Shown here piece by piece: positions 10,840-22,146 of a stretch of DNA of 64,000 bases (position 1 is the stretch's first letter; each line of letters opens with the position of its first letter). A program made the translations under genes and the position numbers. Below the pieces are notes generated by a model. It was not told where the DNA came from. It was given only the letters and a program-made list of their open reading frames with translations, and ran no database searches. Source of the DNA: Agrypnia vestita (taxonomy: Eukaryota > Arthropoda > Insecta > Trichoptera > Phryganeidae); the NCBI GenBank assembly GCA_016648135.1, contig JADDOH010011106.1:56516-120515 (forward strand), read 5' to 3'.

Positions 10840-11260
10840 ACCCCCACCGTGGGATGCACGACCACACGTTTAATACTAAATTCGCAATAGTTTCTCTTCT
10901 AGAACTTCGGCATCCACGCGCCCAATTTTTCGGGCACCTTGGTCGCTCAAACAAAAGCGGGTGCGCCTGTGTGCGTGCGGGTTAATCAGCATACTGCCCG
11001 CACACGTGCCCGGCACCCGCCCACCCACACACGCGCGGGGGGCGGGGTGTTGCGTATTCATTTGTTTTTCCCAGCGGCAAATTTATAAAGCAAAGTTGCC
11101 ACCGCAGCCCACGAAGCGGGGGATGTGCTCTCCTCTCGTTGCCGACAGGATCCCGTGGAAATCTCAAATGTGCCCATGGCTCAAAGCAAATTAATTGAGA
11201 GGCGGTACACGTTTGAGCCGACGCGCAAGTGTGGTGGTGAACTCTGCAGCCATCTCTATT
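10840..11260. promoter_or_regulatory. GC-rich block with GC box and TATA-like word
   Basis: A CG-rich stretch in AT-rich surroundings, with GGGGGGCGGGG near 11038 and TTTATAAAG near 11080. No recognisable protein is encoded despite several overlapping open frames. It could be a promoter or enhancer of a neighbouring host gene, or a fragment of a GC-rich element. Confidence 0.25.
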
Positions 11261-11577
11261 TACGTCTAATATCATATACACCACAGCCCAGCTATGGACC
11301 CCTACATACGCAGGGTGTATCAGAGATAGTTCTCAATAGTTTGTGTATTAATTATTGCCTTAATAGACGGACGAGTAGTTCTGCAGAAAGCGTCTAACTC
11401 AAAAATCATGGAATAGGCATGATGACAGATTTTGAAATAACATTCTTTATTGTACACACACGTCTAGTATTACCGAAAATAACATAATTTCGGGAATAAA
11501 CTAAGTTTTTACGCAAATAAATGCATTTTCATCTAAATATTTTTAATTTCGCGCCAAAACGCCCGCAGCTTTCGTCT

Positions 11578-11662
11578 ACGTGACGTCAAGCCTCAGTAAA
11601 CATTGCATTGTGTCTATGGAAACGGTCCAAAGACACGGTGATGGATACTGAGGCGTGACGTC
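11578..11662. repeat. short inverted repeat with TGACGTCA-type ends
   Basis: GTGACGTCAAGCCTCAGTA at the left is matched by the inverse TACTGAGGCGTGACGTCA at the right, with imperfect pairing between. The ends contain the palindromic CRE/ATF-like octamer. Confidence 0.5.
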
Positions 11663-11916
11663 ATTCGCTCTAATAGGTGTTTCAGTTAAAATGGCGGATT
11701 GCAGGATTTTATACTTGTATTTTATTGAAAATCTTATTAATCTCAATGTGTATATTAAAACTGGATCACTTTTTAGAATCCTTTCAAAATAATTTCTTCT
11801 CTAAAATCACTTATTCTTTAATACTATCATCACGCCTATTGAGAAAATGGCGAAAATTGAGAAAATTAATAAAACATGTATCTCGCAATATCTCTATCAC
11901 ATTTTTTTTTATTATT

Positions 11917-12005
11917 ATAGAGATGCGAACACGGAATACGTGTCACATCAATATTCTTACTATTTTCAAACTAAGCTAAACGCTTGTGCTATGAAAATAG
12001 GACTA
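11917..12005 (+). repeat. 89-bp perfect direct duplicate, copy 1
   Basis: Identical at every base I compared to 15065-15153 in the same orientation, while both flanks differ. It contains CACGGAATACGTG. No known element is recognised. Confidence 0.7.
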
Positions 12006-12310
12006 GGAAAACTATCACCCATCAAATATGACGTACTTTGTTATATATTTCGGCCGCCAGTTAAGGCTGCGAGATCAGCGCTCTCTAGAATAGTGTAGAG
12101 TGTTAATAACATCATTGTCATTAATAGTATCATTATTATATTATACCTCATTATTATTTGAGCCATCTGGTAGCATTAGTGACGCACGTTGTGACAGAGA
12201 ATTATATATTTTTATGAATGATTAATACCAATGACATATGTGATGTAGTAATGGATGCATTTATAATTTTTCATTTTCATTAAACTGGAATATTAAAAAA
12301 TCTAAATATT
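12003..12310 (-). mobile_element. diverged Helitron-like relative of copy 1
   Basis: From CCATCAAATATGACGT to TTAAACTGGAATATTAAAAA it follows the interior of the Helitron at 2050-2513 (shared GCCATCTGGTAGC, GATGTAGTAAT and CATTAAACTG words). The far end is not found. Confidence 0.4.
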
Positions 12311-13374
12311 TTTGAAAAAAAATCTGAATATAAAAAAAACTCTAATTGAGAGTATTTAATTATTTTTAGGGATTATTCATATGTAAACATTCCATAATAT
12401 CATGTCGTTTCTGTGCTATATAAATATTATATTTCGATTTTTTTCAAAATATGTATTTACGTAAATGTCAGAATCCAGTGTAGCCCGAACACGAGCCTAC
12501 TTTGTTTACCTACAAAAACCTAATACGTCGATTTTTAATTCATTATTGCATATTTTTTGCAAAGAGCTTATTGTAGAGATGTTTTTGTAATTTAATTATA
12601 AGAAAAGAAAATTACAAAGATATGACGTGTTTTACAGGTTGTATTCTTTCTACAATATGTCTTGACGTACAAAAAACAGAACTTATTTTGTTCTCTGTCA
12701 CTTTTAACACACAAAGATATCGTATTAAGCTGTCTAAGCCCAAGCAAAACTCGTTTTTATCTTTTTTTTGAGTTGCATGCTTTCTGCATAAAGACTAAAG
12801 AACTGTATCGTAACTCGCACTAATAATCACTCGAAAATCTTCCACCTGTCTGTGGAATACTTTATTATGCCGTTTCTATCACAATTATCGCTACCCGGAT
12901 CCTAATCTTGTAGATACTCTGGTACCTTAATCGCTGATCGTCAAAAATCGCACCGAATCGCCTACTGTCTGTTTCGGTTCTGTGGTTTCGCCACACGTCA
13001 AAATAAGAGTATTGCTTGGCGAAAGCGTTGCTTGTTTAAATAGGAATTGTTATTTCGGGAATGTTCTCGGATAATCTTGTGTGTTCCTGACTGTTTCGGA
13101 AATTCACGGTTATGTATGGCTATTATCGTTTTAGAATCCTGGGACAATGTATTCATAAATACTAGGGTTAAGAGGACAGGAATTTTTGAGTTTGCGTTCA
13201 CTGATTAAGCAAAATTTTACTGCATTAGACCACGTCTCATTTTATCATATTTTTTATTATTTTACAGAAAAAATAATATTATTGCCCACTAGGTGACCAC
13301 AACAAAATATGAGCTATAAAAACAGCACAAAAATATCTATTTATTAAAAAAAAAACAGTTTGTAGTGACATTAA
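12311..13374. other. spacer, possible LTR remnant at 12840-13200
   Basis: AT-rich at first. 12840-13200 is less AT-rich and shares short words (GTCTGTGGTTTCG-like, CCACACG) with 53940-54270, so both may be pieces of one LTR. The evidence is weak and no termini were found. Confidence 0.2.
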
Positions 13375-13590
13375 TTTAATTAAATAAAATCAGAATAACT
13401 TTGTTTTTATCACTTTAATAGATAAATATGAACATGTTTCGTGAGCAATGTTCACATCTTCAGGATAATTAGCCTACTAGTGGTCCTGAAGGTTGAACAA
13501 AGAATATATTGAGTACATTAATCTCGAAACATGTCTATATTTATCTATTAAAGTGATGAAAACAAAGTTATTTCAATTTTATTTAATTAA
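13375..13590. mobile_element. palindromic PLE terminal-repeat pair
   Basis: Arms 13375-13440 and 13525-13590 are inverted copies (TTTAATAGATAAATAT near both inner ends). Each inner end carries GAAACATGT, the 3' half of a hammerhead; only the left arm keeps the CTGAAGA core. Same design as 42162-42447. Confidence 0.55.
13425..13468 (-). ncRNA. hammerhead-like ribozyme motif
   Basis: Minus strand: CTGAAGA (13463-13457), T, stem II GTGA ... TCAC, GAAA (13440-13437), palindromic ACATGT, then T. Stem I pairing is poor in this copy. Confidence 0.55.
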
Positions 13591-14154
13591 ACAAAAACAT
13601 CAGTAGCCATCTTCACCTATCGCCATCTGCTGGTGATGGCGTATTTAAGTGTCAAATATATTTAAACTGAAAATAATAAAAAATAATTAAAAACTTTCCT
13701 CGGCAACGCTGTATTCACTTTACAAAAAATCAAAATGATTAAAATATACAAATTCGTCACTCTTTTCCACACTCCGTGAGTTTCAAACTTTTCGTTTACA
13801 AAATGAAATGTAAAAACTTTTGTACGTGTCATCGCGTTCATAACTTTGATTGGTAGTATTGTAAGCTCGCGTTCCAGGTGCCGTTGAATTCATATACAGT
13901 TTTCAACATTCATAACCGAGTTGGTGGAAAATTGAAAATGCAACGCGAGGGACATGGAAATTGAAAATGCACCAAGAGGAATACATCCCGAGAGAAAAAC
14001 TAGAATCCAAATGACCAAATATAATTTTTTTTTTATATTTGAGTCCAATAAATCTCGATGACAACTACTCCTCGTTCTCAAATAGTTTTATATCTATACC
14101 GCATGGCTTTTAGCAATAAAATAATAGAAAATAATTAATTACGTGGAGTAAGTA
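13591..14154. other. AT-rich spacer
   Basis: No gene is recognised; the open frame at 13890-14081 (minus) has no family features. Confidence 0.35.
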
Positions 14155-14700
14155 CATGTAGAAGTCGGTTGTGTATTGAGGGGCCATGTTGTGAATAGCC
14201 TTAAATATTGTAAGGCAAAGCTTATATTCAAACCTCTCTAGACATCTAAGCCAGTGAAGGTTTTGAAGATGGTTTGAGATGTGCGCAAACTTTGAAACGC
14301 CGGTAATGAGTCTTGCGGCGGCATTAAATACAGATTGTAATTTGTTTATTTCCTGTTTTGGGAGATGAGCGTAGATACCATTACAGTAGTCTAAGCTAGA
14401 GATAACGTATGCGTTTATTAGTAATTTTGTTGCTTCTGTTGGGATGCTTTTGCGAATAGATTTAATGCGGCGTAAATGATAGAAGGCAGACCTGGTTTTG
14501 CAATTAATTTATTTACTAAGAGACAAGCTTGAAGTCAAGTAGACTCCAAGTAGTTTGATATTGGTTTTGGGAATTATGTCAATATTTGAAATAAAGAGTG
14601 GGAGTTTTTCCAACAGGTGTTGGTGTCTTCGGGTAGCTGTCCAAAGGAACTCAGCTTTGGTCGGGTTAAGTTTCAGTTTATTCGAGGACATCCAAAGGTT
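14155..14700 (-). pseudogene. CR1/L2-like LINE reverse-transcriptase C-terminal half
   Basis: Minus-strand frames give SSNKLKLNPTKAEFLW, then NIKLLGVYL, RSAFYHLRRIKSIRK, SSLDYCNGIYAHLP, LQSVFNAAARLITGV and LHWLRCLERFEYKLCL. That order (thumb region after YADD, then HWLPV-like motif) is typical of CR1/L2/Rex LINEs. Stops interrupt it, and the YADD and endonuclease parts are absent. Confidence 0.75.
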
Positions 14701-14814
14701 TACGTCATTGGCAAAAAAGATCTAGGGCGATAGGAATGCCTTCGCTTAGATGCAAGTGTGGAAAAATTTTATACGATAGGGTGATGATTGAACGATTTAA
14801 ATTTTAATATATAT

Positions 14815-15060
14815 ATACAGTGCTGGTGTAGCTCAGTGGTTAGAATGTAGAGAGTGAAGATAGTGATGAAAACATTTGAGTGAATATTGAAAGCGAAAAG
14901 AACAGATTGAAGATGGCCCTGCCCAACAACCATAAAGCGTGCATGAGAAGATGTATGAAAGAGGACGAGATAAAAGTGGTATACTAGGACACTATTGTGT
15001 GATGTTTTATCACCTCTGCCTCCCCTTGTAGGGAAATGACGTGATGATTTTTTTTTAAAT
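14815..15060 (+). mobile_element. SINE-like head joined to a LINE 3' end
   Basis: Begins GCTGGTGTAGCTCAGTGG, an A-box-like tRNA start. It continues with CGTGCATGAGAAGATGTATG and finishes CACCTCTGCCTCCCCTTG before a T/A-rich end. The 3' part matches the segment in 49345-49575, whose frame encodes a LINE C-terminus. Probably a tRNA-derived or LINE-tailed element; decayed. Confidence 0.45.
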
Positions 15061-15064
15061 AAAA

Positions 15065-15153
15065 ATAGAGATGCGAACACGGAATACGTGTCACATCAAT
15101 ATTCTTACTATTTTCAAACTAAGCTAAACGCTTGTGCTATGAAAATAGGACTA
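15065..15153 (+). repeat. 89-bp perfect direct duplicate, copy 2
   Basis: Identical to 11917-12005. On the right it abuts the tRNA-like head at 15165-15235, whereas copy 1 abuts Helitron-like sequence. Confidence 0.7.
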
Positions 15154-15164
15154 ACCTGCTAGTC

Positions 15165-15235
15165 TGGAGTGAGGTTCAAACCCGCGACCTTTGGATCACG
15201 AGGCGAGTGTCCTAACCACAAGACCAACAATCTAT
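15165..15235 (-). repeat. tRNA-derived SINE head
   Basis: Minus strand: GGTCTTGTGGTTAGGACAC (A box), CCTCGTGATCCAAAGGTCGC (anticodon-arm equivalent), then GGGTTTGAACCTC (B box). There is no matching acceptor stem. Closely related to 18168-18240. Confidence 0.6.
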
Positions 15236-15429
15236 AGTTTATATTTGATGCAACGTAATAAATTTGCGAAATATCAAACGACACAATAAATTATTTTATA
15301 CTTATAAGTGTGTATGTTACAGACAAGTGGTTTAATTTCGATAATTAATACATTAACTTGTATTTATATGCACTATCTATGAATCAATGCATTTATTATC
15401 AAAATTTTCACTTTGTAACATTTATACAG

Positions 15430-15780
15430 GGCGTTACGTGCTGGTGCGCAATATCTAATAGGTAGTTGGAAATATTAAATCAAATTTCCAATATCATTAG
15501 TTAAGTAAGGAGAAATGAGTGAAATCTTCAAAGATTTTTGTTTTAAATTTCTCTGACTTATTCAGTAAAATGTGCACTTTTAAAAAACTTATATAGAATT
15601 TTGTAAATTCATTCGCTTTTAATATTGTGCAAGTCAAATAAAATGATTAAAACCTTGCAGAAAAATTCCGATTCAAAGTTCTTGATAATTTTACTTCGCT
15701 CGCATTAAAGCAAGGCAAATTTTAATATTCGATATCAATTACTTTTATAATAGTATTGAGACATTTTAATTCAATTAGAT
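15430..15780. repeat. diverged relative of the TACAGGGT element
   Basis: Starts TACAGGGCGTTACG. It contains AAATAAAATGATTAAAACC and ATTCGATATCAATTACT-like words that also sit in the centre of 10211-10753. The right end is unclear. Confidence 0.4.
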
Positions 15781-16885
15781 TTTTGCATCATTTAATCGAA
15801 AGGGGTCTTACTTTTGATAACAATTTGGGTTTATTTTTTTAATATGAAAATAATACTGAACTTACATTGGATAATTTTAAATAGTTAGAAATAAATAATG
15901 CGTATAAAAATAACTAACAAAATGCAACCATTATAGATTTGTTTTTAAAAATATTAAAATATTTCCATTGTTTTCTATTTCCTGTGTGAGTTGTTGAAAA
16001 TAAAAAAAAACATTATATGAATCCATGAACTATCTTTTTTATCAAATGTAAGAAAAAGATTTCGCGTCTTGTTTATAAGCTGATTTTAAATAATAAATAA
16101 TTTCAAATTGATACATTATATGTTAGTTAAGTCGTATTTAAAATATAGGAATAGAAAGAGAATATTAACATTCCAATAAATAAAAAATAAAAAAGGGCGA
16201 TTGCATATATTTTGACACTCAACAACTGATGTCTTATGATTCAATTTTTTATAGTCAGGTACAGACATTGAAAAAATTAATACGCGTACTCATGTACAAC
16301 TTAATGAATGGTTCGTGTCTTAGCTAAGCCCTGCCCGTACAATGTGCAGTAAACTATATTTTTGAATTTTCTTTATTAGCATTGAATTCGAACGTAATAA
16401 TTATATTTAGATATTACTGGAACACTAAGCGAAATTCGTGGTCTCACATTTTCGCTACATGCTGCTTCCCGCTACACGCATTCCCACTGTAATGCACTCG
16501 CTGCGCGTGTACGACTTTCGTTACAATAAAAAAATTAATTTAAATGCGCTAAAAGAAGATAACTTCATAGAAGATAACAAGTGATTAAAACTAAAGTGAA
16601 TTATTAATTTGTTTAATAAAACTCCTATTAAATATCCCGGACTCAAAAGTCGTGTCACCAATTTCGACACGCATCAAAAAAATACTTTCACAGTATTAAA
16701 ACTACCAAAGGCCCGTTAATTAACGCTATTTTTATTCACTTCTGTTTATTTTCGCATGCAAAGTGTATTCATCATAGCGACTATCGATGTTGTTTCAAAT
16801 TTCTCGCAAAAGTGGCTAGACAGCTGACATGTTTACTATAGATTTAATAAAACACGAATATGTTGTGAAATTAAATAATCTTTTT
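15781..16885. other. spacer, no gene recognised
   Basis: AT-rich, apart from a CG-richer stretch 16430-16520. No repeat relative or open frame of interest. Confidence 0.35.
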
Positions 16886-17430
16886 GTTATATTAATAAAA
16901 AAAATGAAAAAGAAAGAGTAATTAGGGAACATTTGTAGGTCGCGGAATGAAAAAGCGCATTGTTTATTTTTATTTCTCCCAGAGTTAAGCTCCGGGAGCC
17001 AGTTAAATTATACAGGTAAGGAAGAAAAACTAGACTGATTGACTCTCGAGTGTCCGAGTGAATGATGCGATGTCGAAAGACACAGTTTATATACCCCACT
17101 GTCTCTTTATTCGTATCTGTTCCAGTCGGGGAACCTTATTGCTGACCGATGGACCTTGATCGTCTGGTTCACTACTGAAAGTAATTAGATCAGCAAATCC
17201 AGACAATAGAAACAATTGGACAATGTACTGCTGATGCTATGCGTATATTACCCCGCAGTAAAAATCGGACAATGGAAATGGGTAGTGGAATCTCCTCTGG
17301 ACAATCCTCTTGACTGGAAGTACTTAGGTCAGCAAATCCCAGGCAATGGAAATAATTTGATAATATACGGTTAACGCTTTGTAGATTTGTAGACCATATA
17401 AGTCTATTAAAATGAAGAAGAAGAAGAAGA
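16886..17430 (+). mobile_element. retroelement 3' region with internal duplication and (GAA)n tail
   Basis: Two related blocks about 145 bp apart (from 17186 and 17331) share TCAGCAAATCC, GACAAT/GGCAAT and AAACAATT/AAATAATTTG words. The region ends in AAAATGAAGAAGAAGAAGAAG near 17430. The tail resembles a LINE 3' terminus, but no coding sequence is visible. Confidence 0.35.
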
Positions 17431-18167
17431 AATATGCTATCTATCTATCTTTCTACAAAAAATGTTAACATTTTTCTTTTCTCTTAAAGAAAAATACATA
17501 CATTCATAAAAGAAGAATTTTATTTTATAGGATCGAATCATTATCTTTGACACAAAGAATTTTCTGACATCCTACATTATTTTTTAAGGACGTTAGAGAT
17601 TCTGATCTTTTCACTGGGGCATACAGCTCTTTCCTAAAGGGCTTATTTTATTATTTCTGAGCGATTTTGCATATTTTTTATCATCTTTAGGTTTTGTTAT
17701 TAAATTCAAACAAAGTCCTCCCCTTTTTTACTTCATTATTAATGTCCTTAGTAGACTCACACCATTAACTAATTTTGTATATAATTTGAATATAAATCAC
17801 AGCTCGAGCAAATGATTTACATAATAATGACGTGCTGAAAATAAGGTGGATTTATTCATATAAAAATTAAATAATTTTACTTTATCTCATGATACGGAAT
17901 CTTAATATTTCTGGTAAGATTTTCATTTCCATTTCTTTCATTTTTAAATAGAATCGTATTTAATCAAGAATATTATTCATGTCTCATAGAGCCTAGGGTA
18001 TGTGATTGGCTTTTCATCTTGGAGGTTTTGGAGTCAATTCCCGGTGAAATCACAATTCTCAAGCCTGAGTGTTACTATAATATAATAGTTTTTATAATAT
18101 AATATAATAATAATTTATAATAGGAGTAGAATATAATTTATTATTAACAATGTAAAAATGAGTAGCT
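17431..18167. other. AT-rich spacer
   Basis: Nothing definite. 18000-18050 has GGAGTCAATTCCCGG, a possible decayed B box. Confidence 0.3.
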
Positions 18168-18240
18168 TTTTGGTATTGTGGTTAGGACTCTCACCTCGTG
18201 ATCCAAAGGTCGCGGGCTCGAATCTCACTCTCTCACCTTG
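18168..18240 (+). repeat. tRNA-derived SINE head
   Basis: TGGTATTGTGGTTAGGAC (A box), CACCTCGTGATCCAAAGGTC, then GGGCTCGAATCTC (B box). The acceptor and T stems do not pair properly, so it is not a tRNA gene. Same family as 15165-15235. Confidence 0.6.
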
Positions 18241-18809
18241 TCCTTAATATAACATACAATTTATTTTTTCGTTAAGACATTTTTTATTATTAATTTACCG
18301 TAAAAAGTGTATAAAACACCTATGTGCATATCTCTGATATTTTTAATTCCAGTTTAGCACTGTCCTGAATTGATAATGCAATCACAAACAAATTATTATA
18401 TCTATTTTTTTAACCTTGTATTTCACATCTCCTTTTTCTAAATTATGTTATACGCTTCAAATCTCTTTTTTCTAAATTACTGTTATAACTTTAAACAATT
18501 ATTTATACTATGTCAATTCTGTAATTTTTTGCTGTCTACTCTTTGGACTTCCTGTATACATTATTAAGTAAAATGTACTTCTGTGCCTTATATTGAAATA
18601 AATATTTAAAAAAAAAAAAAACATTATGTAAAAACTTCTTAATCTGGAACTCATTTTTAAATTGTATTTATTGATTTGCGACTGTCTTTATTTTTTCCTG
18701 AACATTACTTACAATAAATTATTTTATCATTAAGATATTACTTTTCATAAAAGCATATTGTGTAATTAAATAATTTATTCAAAATATTCATAAAACATTT
18801 ATATGTATT
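18241..18809 (+). other. AT-rich region with a poly(A)-tailed retroelement end
   Basis: TGAAATAAATATTT followed by 13 A at about 18594-18620 looks like a polyadenylation signal plus tail of a retrotransposed sequence on the plus strand. Its body is not recognised. Confidence 0.35.
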
Positions 18810-19265
18810 TATAATTTGTACTTTAATGTCTCTCTAGTAGCATCTACCAGGGTCAATAATGACCTGTTAACTGTCTGTTTGTTCACTGCGGCCCGAAACA
18901 GCTCCACAGTAGACTGGCCAAACCACTGTCTCAAGTTTTTCAGCCATGAAGTCCTCCTTCTTCCAGTGCCCCGGCTTCCGGCAATCTTTCCCTGCATTAT
19001 GAGATGCAAGATCTCGTATTTCTCTGGATGTCTCATCACATGTCTTAGATATTGAAGTTTTCTGATTTTTATTGTTTTAATAACTTATTTTTCTTTATTC
19101 TTCCGAACCATAACATCTCCATTCGTAACTCTGTCCATCCAGCTTATTTTGAGAATACTTCTATAGACCCACATCTCGAATGCCTCAAGTCGCCTTATCA
19201 GTTCTTCGGTAAGCGTCCATGCTTCCATTCCATAGAATAATACTGCCTCGCTACAATTATTTATT
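18810..19265 (-). pseudogene. LINE reverse-transcriptase C-terminus
   Basis: The minus-strand open frame reads RHPEKYEILHLIMQGKIAG, then RRRTSWLKNLRQWF and ends VNRSLLTLVDATRET. This is the post-catalytic C-terminus of an insect RTE-like LINE. Upstream, in broken frames, LFYGMEAWTL and FEMWVYRSIL-like segments are detectable to about 19260. Inactive. Confidence 0.75.
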
Positions 19266-19375
19266 ATACTTTGATCATCATCATACTTTTATTCAAAATG
19301 CCAAACACATAAACCTGCCACAATTAGTATAGCACAAATTATTTGAACGCTTTGATTATGAAGATCGGTTATAAT

Positions 19376-20297
19376 TAGGGATGGGTCGTCGACGTATTTA
19401 CCGTCGACGAAACGAGACCGTCCACGTCCGTCCATCGACGAGACGATCAACTAGTTGAATTCGTCAACTAGTTGACGCGCCAACTTCGTTACGCGGACGT
19501 CGCGGACATTCTATCTAAACATCGGGACGATGGGCAACTGTCTACGGTTCGACGCGACGCTGCTCGACGGCTCAATCGTTGGCTATTTTTATTACGTTAA
19601 TTTTTAAAATTTAAAGAAGTTCGAAGAAATATAGTTTCGGGGAAATTAAAACCGCTACTTGTGCTTATATGTAAAAAGAAATATTGTACTATTTAATTAT
19701 TTACGCACATTATAGGCTTTTACATATTGTTTTATATACTTCTTTCTATATATAATAAAGAAAGAAGTAGGTGTACACAACAATATCAGGTGTTAGCAGT
19801 AAAATATTAGTTCAATAAAAAATAAAAGAATTAAACAGAATTTTTTTTATTTTATACAGCGTAAAATTGGGAATTCACCGAAACGTCGCACGTACACATC
19901 GCAAAAAAATCAAGTAAAAAATAATGGATAATAGCTTATTAAGCCTATCTCGCCCTACGCATGCATTCAAATTTCAAATCTCTGTCATAGTTCGTGTACA
20001 CAGATCTGCACTCTATGGTCGTGTACTTTAGAGTTGAAATGAAATTACCCGTCGAGCCGTCTATGGCGTCTACAAGTCGACAGCGAGAGATGAGAGAGAA
20101 ATAAACGGAGACGTTTTGTCTTGCTCTTGCTCGTTGCTTTGCATTACGTTGAATCTCGAATCGTCCACCGATCACGGCGGCCGCCGTCCACCGTCTACGA
20201 ATTCAACTAGTCCATGCGATTAACGTAAACCGTCGACGCGTCGATGCAACTTCAACGGTTGATTTCAACTAGTCCGTCCATTCAACGCCCATCCCTA
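19376..20297. mobile_element. non-autonomous hAT element with perfect 8-bp duplication
   Basis: Terminal inverted repeats TAGGGATGGG and CCCATCCCTA are flanked by identical GTTATAAT (19368-19375 and 20298-20305). The 922-bp body has subterminal clusters of CGTCGACG and CAACTAGT(TG) on both sides, likely transposase-binding sites. The 76-codon minus-strand frame at 19945-20175 shows no hAT motif. An identical target duplication suggests a relatively recent insertion. Confidence 0.85.
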
Positions 20298-20305
20298 GTT
20301 ATAAT

Positions 20306-20399
20306 AATTAAATAAAAAATTACATTATTAATTTGATAAACAAGTGTGCTAATTTGACAGCGGATGAATACAAATTATAAACGGTGAAGCCTTTACATA
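20306..20399. other. short spacer between hAT and mariner
   Basis: Unremarkable; TA at 20398-20399 is the mariner target site. Confidence 0.5.
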
Positions 20400-21513
20400 T
20401 TAGGTCCTTACATATGAAATTGACGTTTTACCGTACTGGCAAATTTGATCTCAAATATCTTCTCTTTGGTTAGGAATTCCAAATCCAAATTTTTACAGCT
20501 ATTTACTCATGTATTTGTGTTTTGAAAATTATAATTCATTTGTTTTTTCCTCAATTGTTTTTTTCTTTGCGAGACTCAGTTTACAAAATGAAAAACTTGA
20601 AATATCGCGTTATTTACGAGTACGAGTTCCACCGTGGCACCAGTGCTGCAGAAACGGCTCGAAGGATTAATGATGTGTATGGCGACGGTGCCGCAAAAGA
20701 AAACACAGTGCGTTTTTGGTTCCAACGTTTTCGTTCTGGAAATTTCGACCTGCAGAACAAGCCCCGTGGACGGCCGGAGACCAAAGTTGATAATGAAGAA
20801 TTGAAGGCTATTGTGGAAGCGGAATCCATCGCAAACCACATCCGAGTTAGCTACAGGCTGCGGTGTTAGTGATAAAACTGTTTTAATCCACTTGAAGCAA
20901 ATTGGTAAGGTGAAAAAGCTTGAAAGGTGGGTACCTCACGAATTGAGTGAAGCAAATCAACAAACGCGAGTTACTTGTGAGCGTTTGGTGGACTAGTGCT
21001 GGTGTCGTTCACTACAGCTTTCTTAAATCTGGCCAGACGATTACGGCAGATGTCTATTGTCAGCAACTGCAAACCATGATGGAAAAGCTAGCTGCTAAAC
21101 AACCGAGGCTGGTTAATCGCTCTAGGCCACTGCTGCTTCATGATAACGCTAGACCACACACTGCACAACAGACGGCTACCAAATTAGAGGAGCTTCAATT
21201 GGAATGTCTAAGACATCCACCGTACTCTCCGGACCTTGCCCCAACAGATTACCATTTTTTTCGAAATTTGGATAACTTCTTGCAAAGGAAAAAATTCAAC
21301 TCCGATGGGGCAGTCCAAACCGCCTTCAAAGATTTTATTGATTCCCTTCCGAATGGTTTTTTTAGTAAAGGGATCGATGAACTACCTATGAGATGGCAAA
21401 AGTGCATAGATAGCAATGGTACATACTTTGATTAAATAAATATATTATAATAAAAAAAAATCGACTTTATGTTCCTCCCATACTAAACGTCAATTTCATA
21501 TGTAAGGACCTAA
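20400..21513 (+). mobile_element. mariner element, copy A
   Basis: The terminal inverted repeats begin TTAGGTCCTTACATATGAAA and match over at least 25 bp, and TA flanks both sides. At 1114 bp it is shorter than a typical 1.3-kb mariner because of an internal deletion. The transposase resembles the cecropia/mellifera-type mariners (Hsmar1-like). Confidence 0.9.
20588..21435 (+). pseudogene. mariner transposase, frameshifted and internally deleted
   Basis: Starts MKNLKYRVIYEYEFHRGTSA (N-terminal HTH). An extra A at about 20823 shifts the frame after IVEAE. The middle frame resumes at KKLERWVPHELSEANQQTR and then jumps about 190 nt to the segment LLVSVWWTSAGVVHYSF, removing the block with the first catalytic Asp (TCDEKW in copy B). 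The second Asp is present in LLHDNARPHT, and the C-terminus with PPYSPDLAPTDYHFF is intact to WQKCIDSNGTYFD. It cannot encode active transposase. Confidence 0.9.
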
Positions 21514-22146
21514 TACCTGGGGTTCAATTTTACTTAGTGAAATAAAACAATGAAAAGTACTGCCTCAGGAAATGGAACCTTTGCAATACGGAACAGGAAG
21601 TGGAATATTACAGGAATGGAATAAACCAGCACTAAATTGTCAGAATGTCTACAGTCAACACTATATAAAGCTATCATTCGTACTGTATTGACTTAGGGTG
21701 TGAAGCGTGTACAATCCTCGTCGCCTCGGGACAAATGCGGACAATTTTAATGTAGGAATGTGCTGGGGAGAATGTATGACAAACAACTTTACTCCATTTT
21801 TCGCGTTCCTGGGTCTTTTTTAAAACGACGTTAAATAACAAAATAACAATTTCTCCGAATTTGCCAATCATATAATTAACACTAATTATTCTTTCGATAG
21901 TCATAAATTAAAATTACTCCACTCGGTTCCTCATAGAGGATGTATAATGAATAGTTTGGGAACCGTTGAAATCCTAATAAATTTAAATTTTAGAAACACA
22001 TTAATAAATAATATCACATTTCAGTCCACTTCACCACTCCTAGAGCTGTTCGGCGAAAAAAATACCCTTCCCCGCCGCGCACCCCCCTGACCCCCTGACC
22101 TACCCGATTAGATTGATAAATTTTGTATTTAAGTTAGTTATTATAT
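21514..22146. other. spacer
   Basis: No gene is visible. 22060-22110 is CG/CCCC-rich (CCCCTGACCCCCTGACC is a short tandem). Confidence 0.35.

Noticed and set aside
18168..18240. tRNA gene with GTG anticodon-like loop
   Set aside because: T and acceptor stems do not pair; relatives at 15165 and 50496 show it is a dispersed SINE head.
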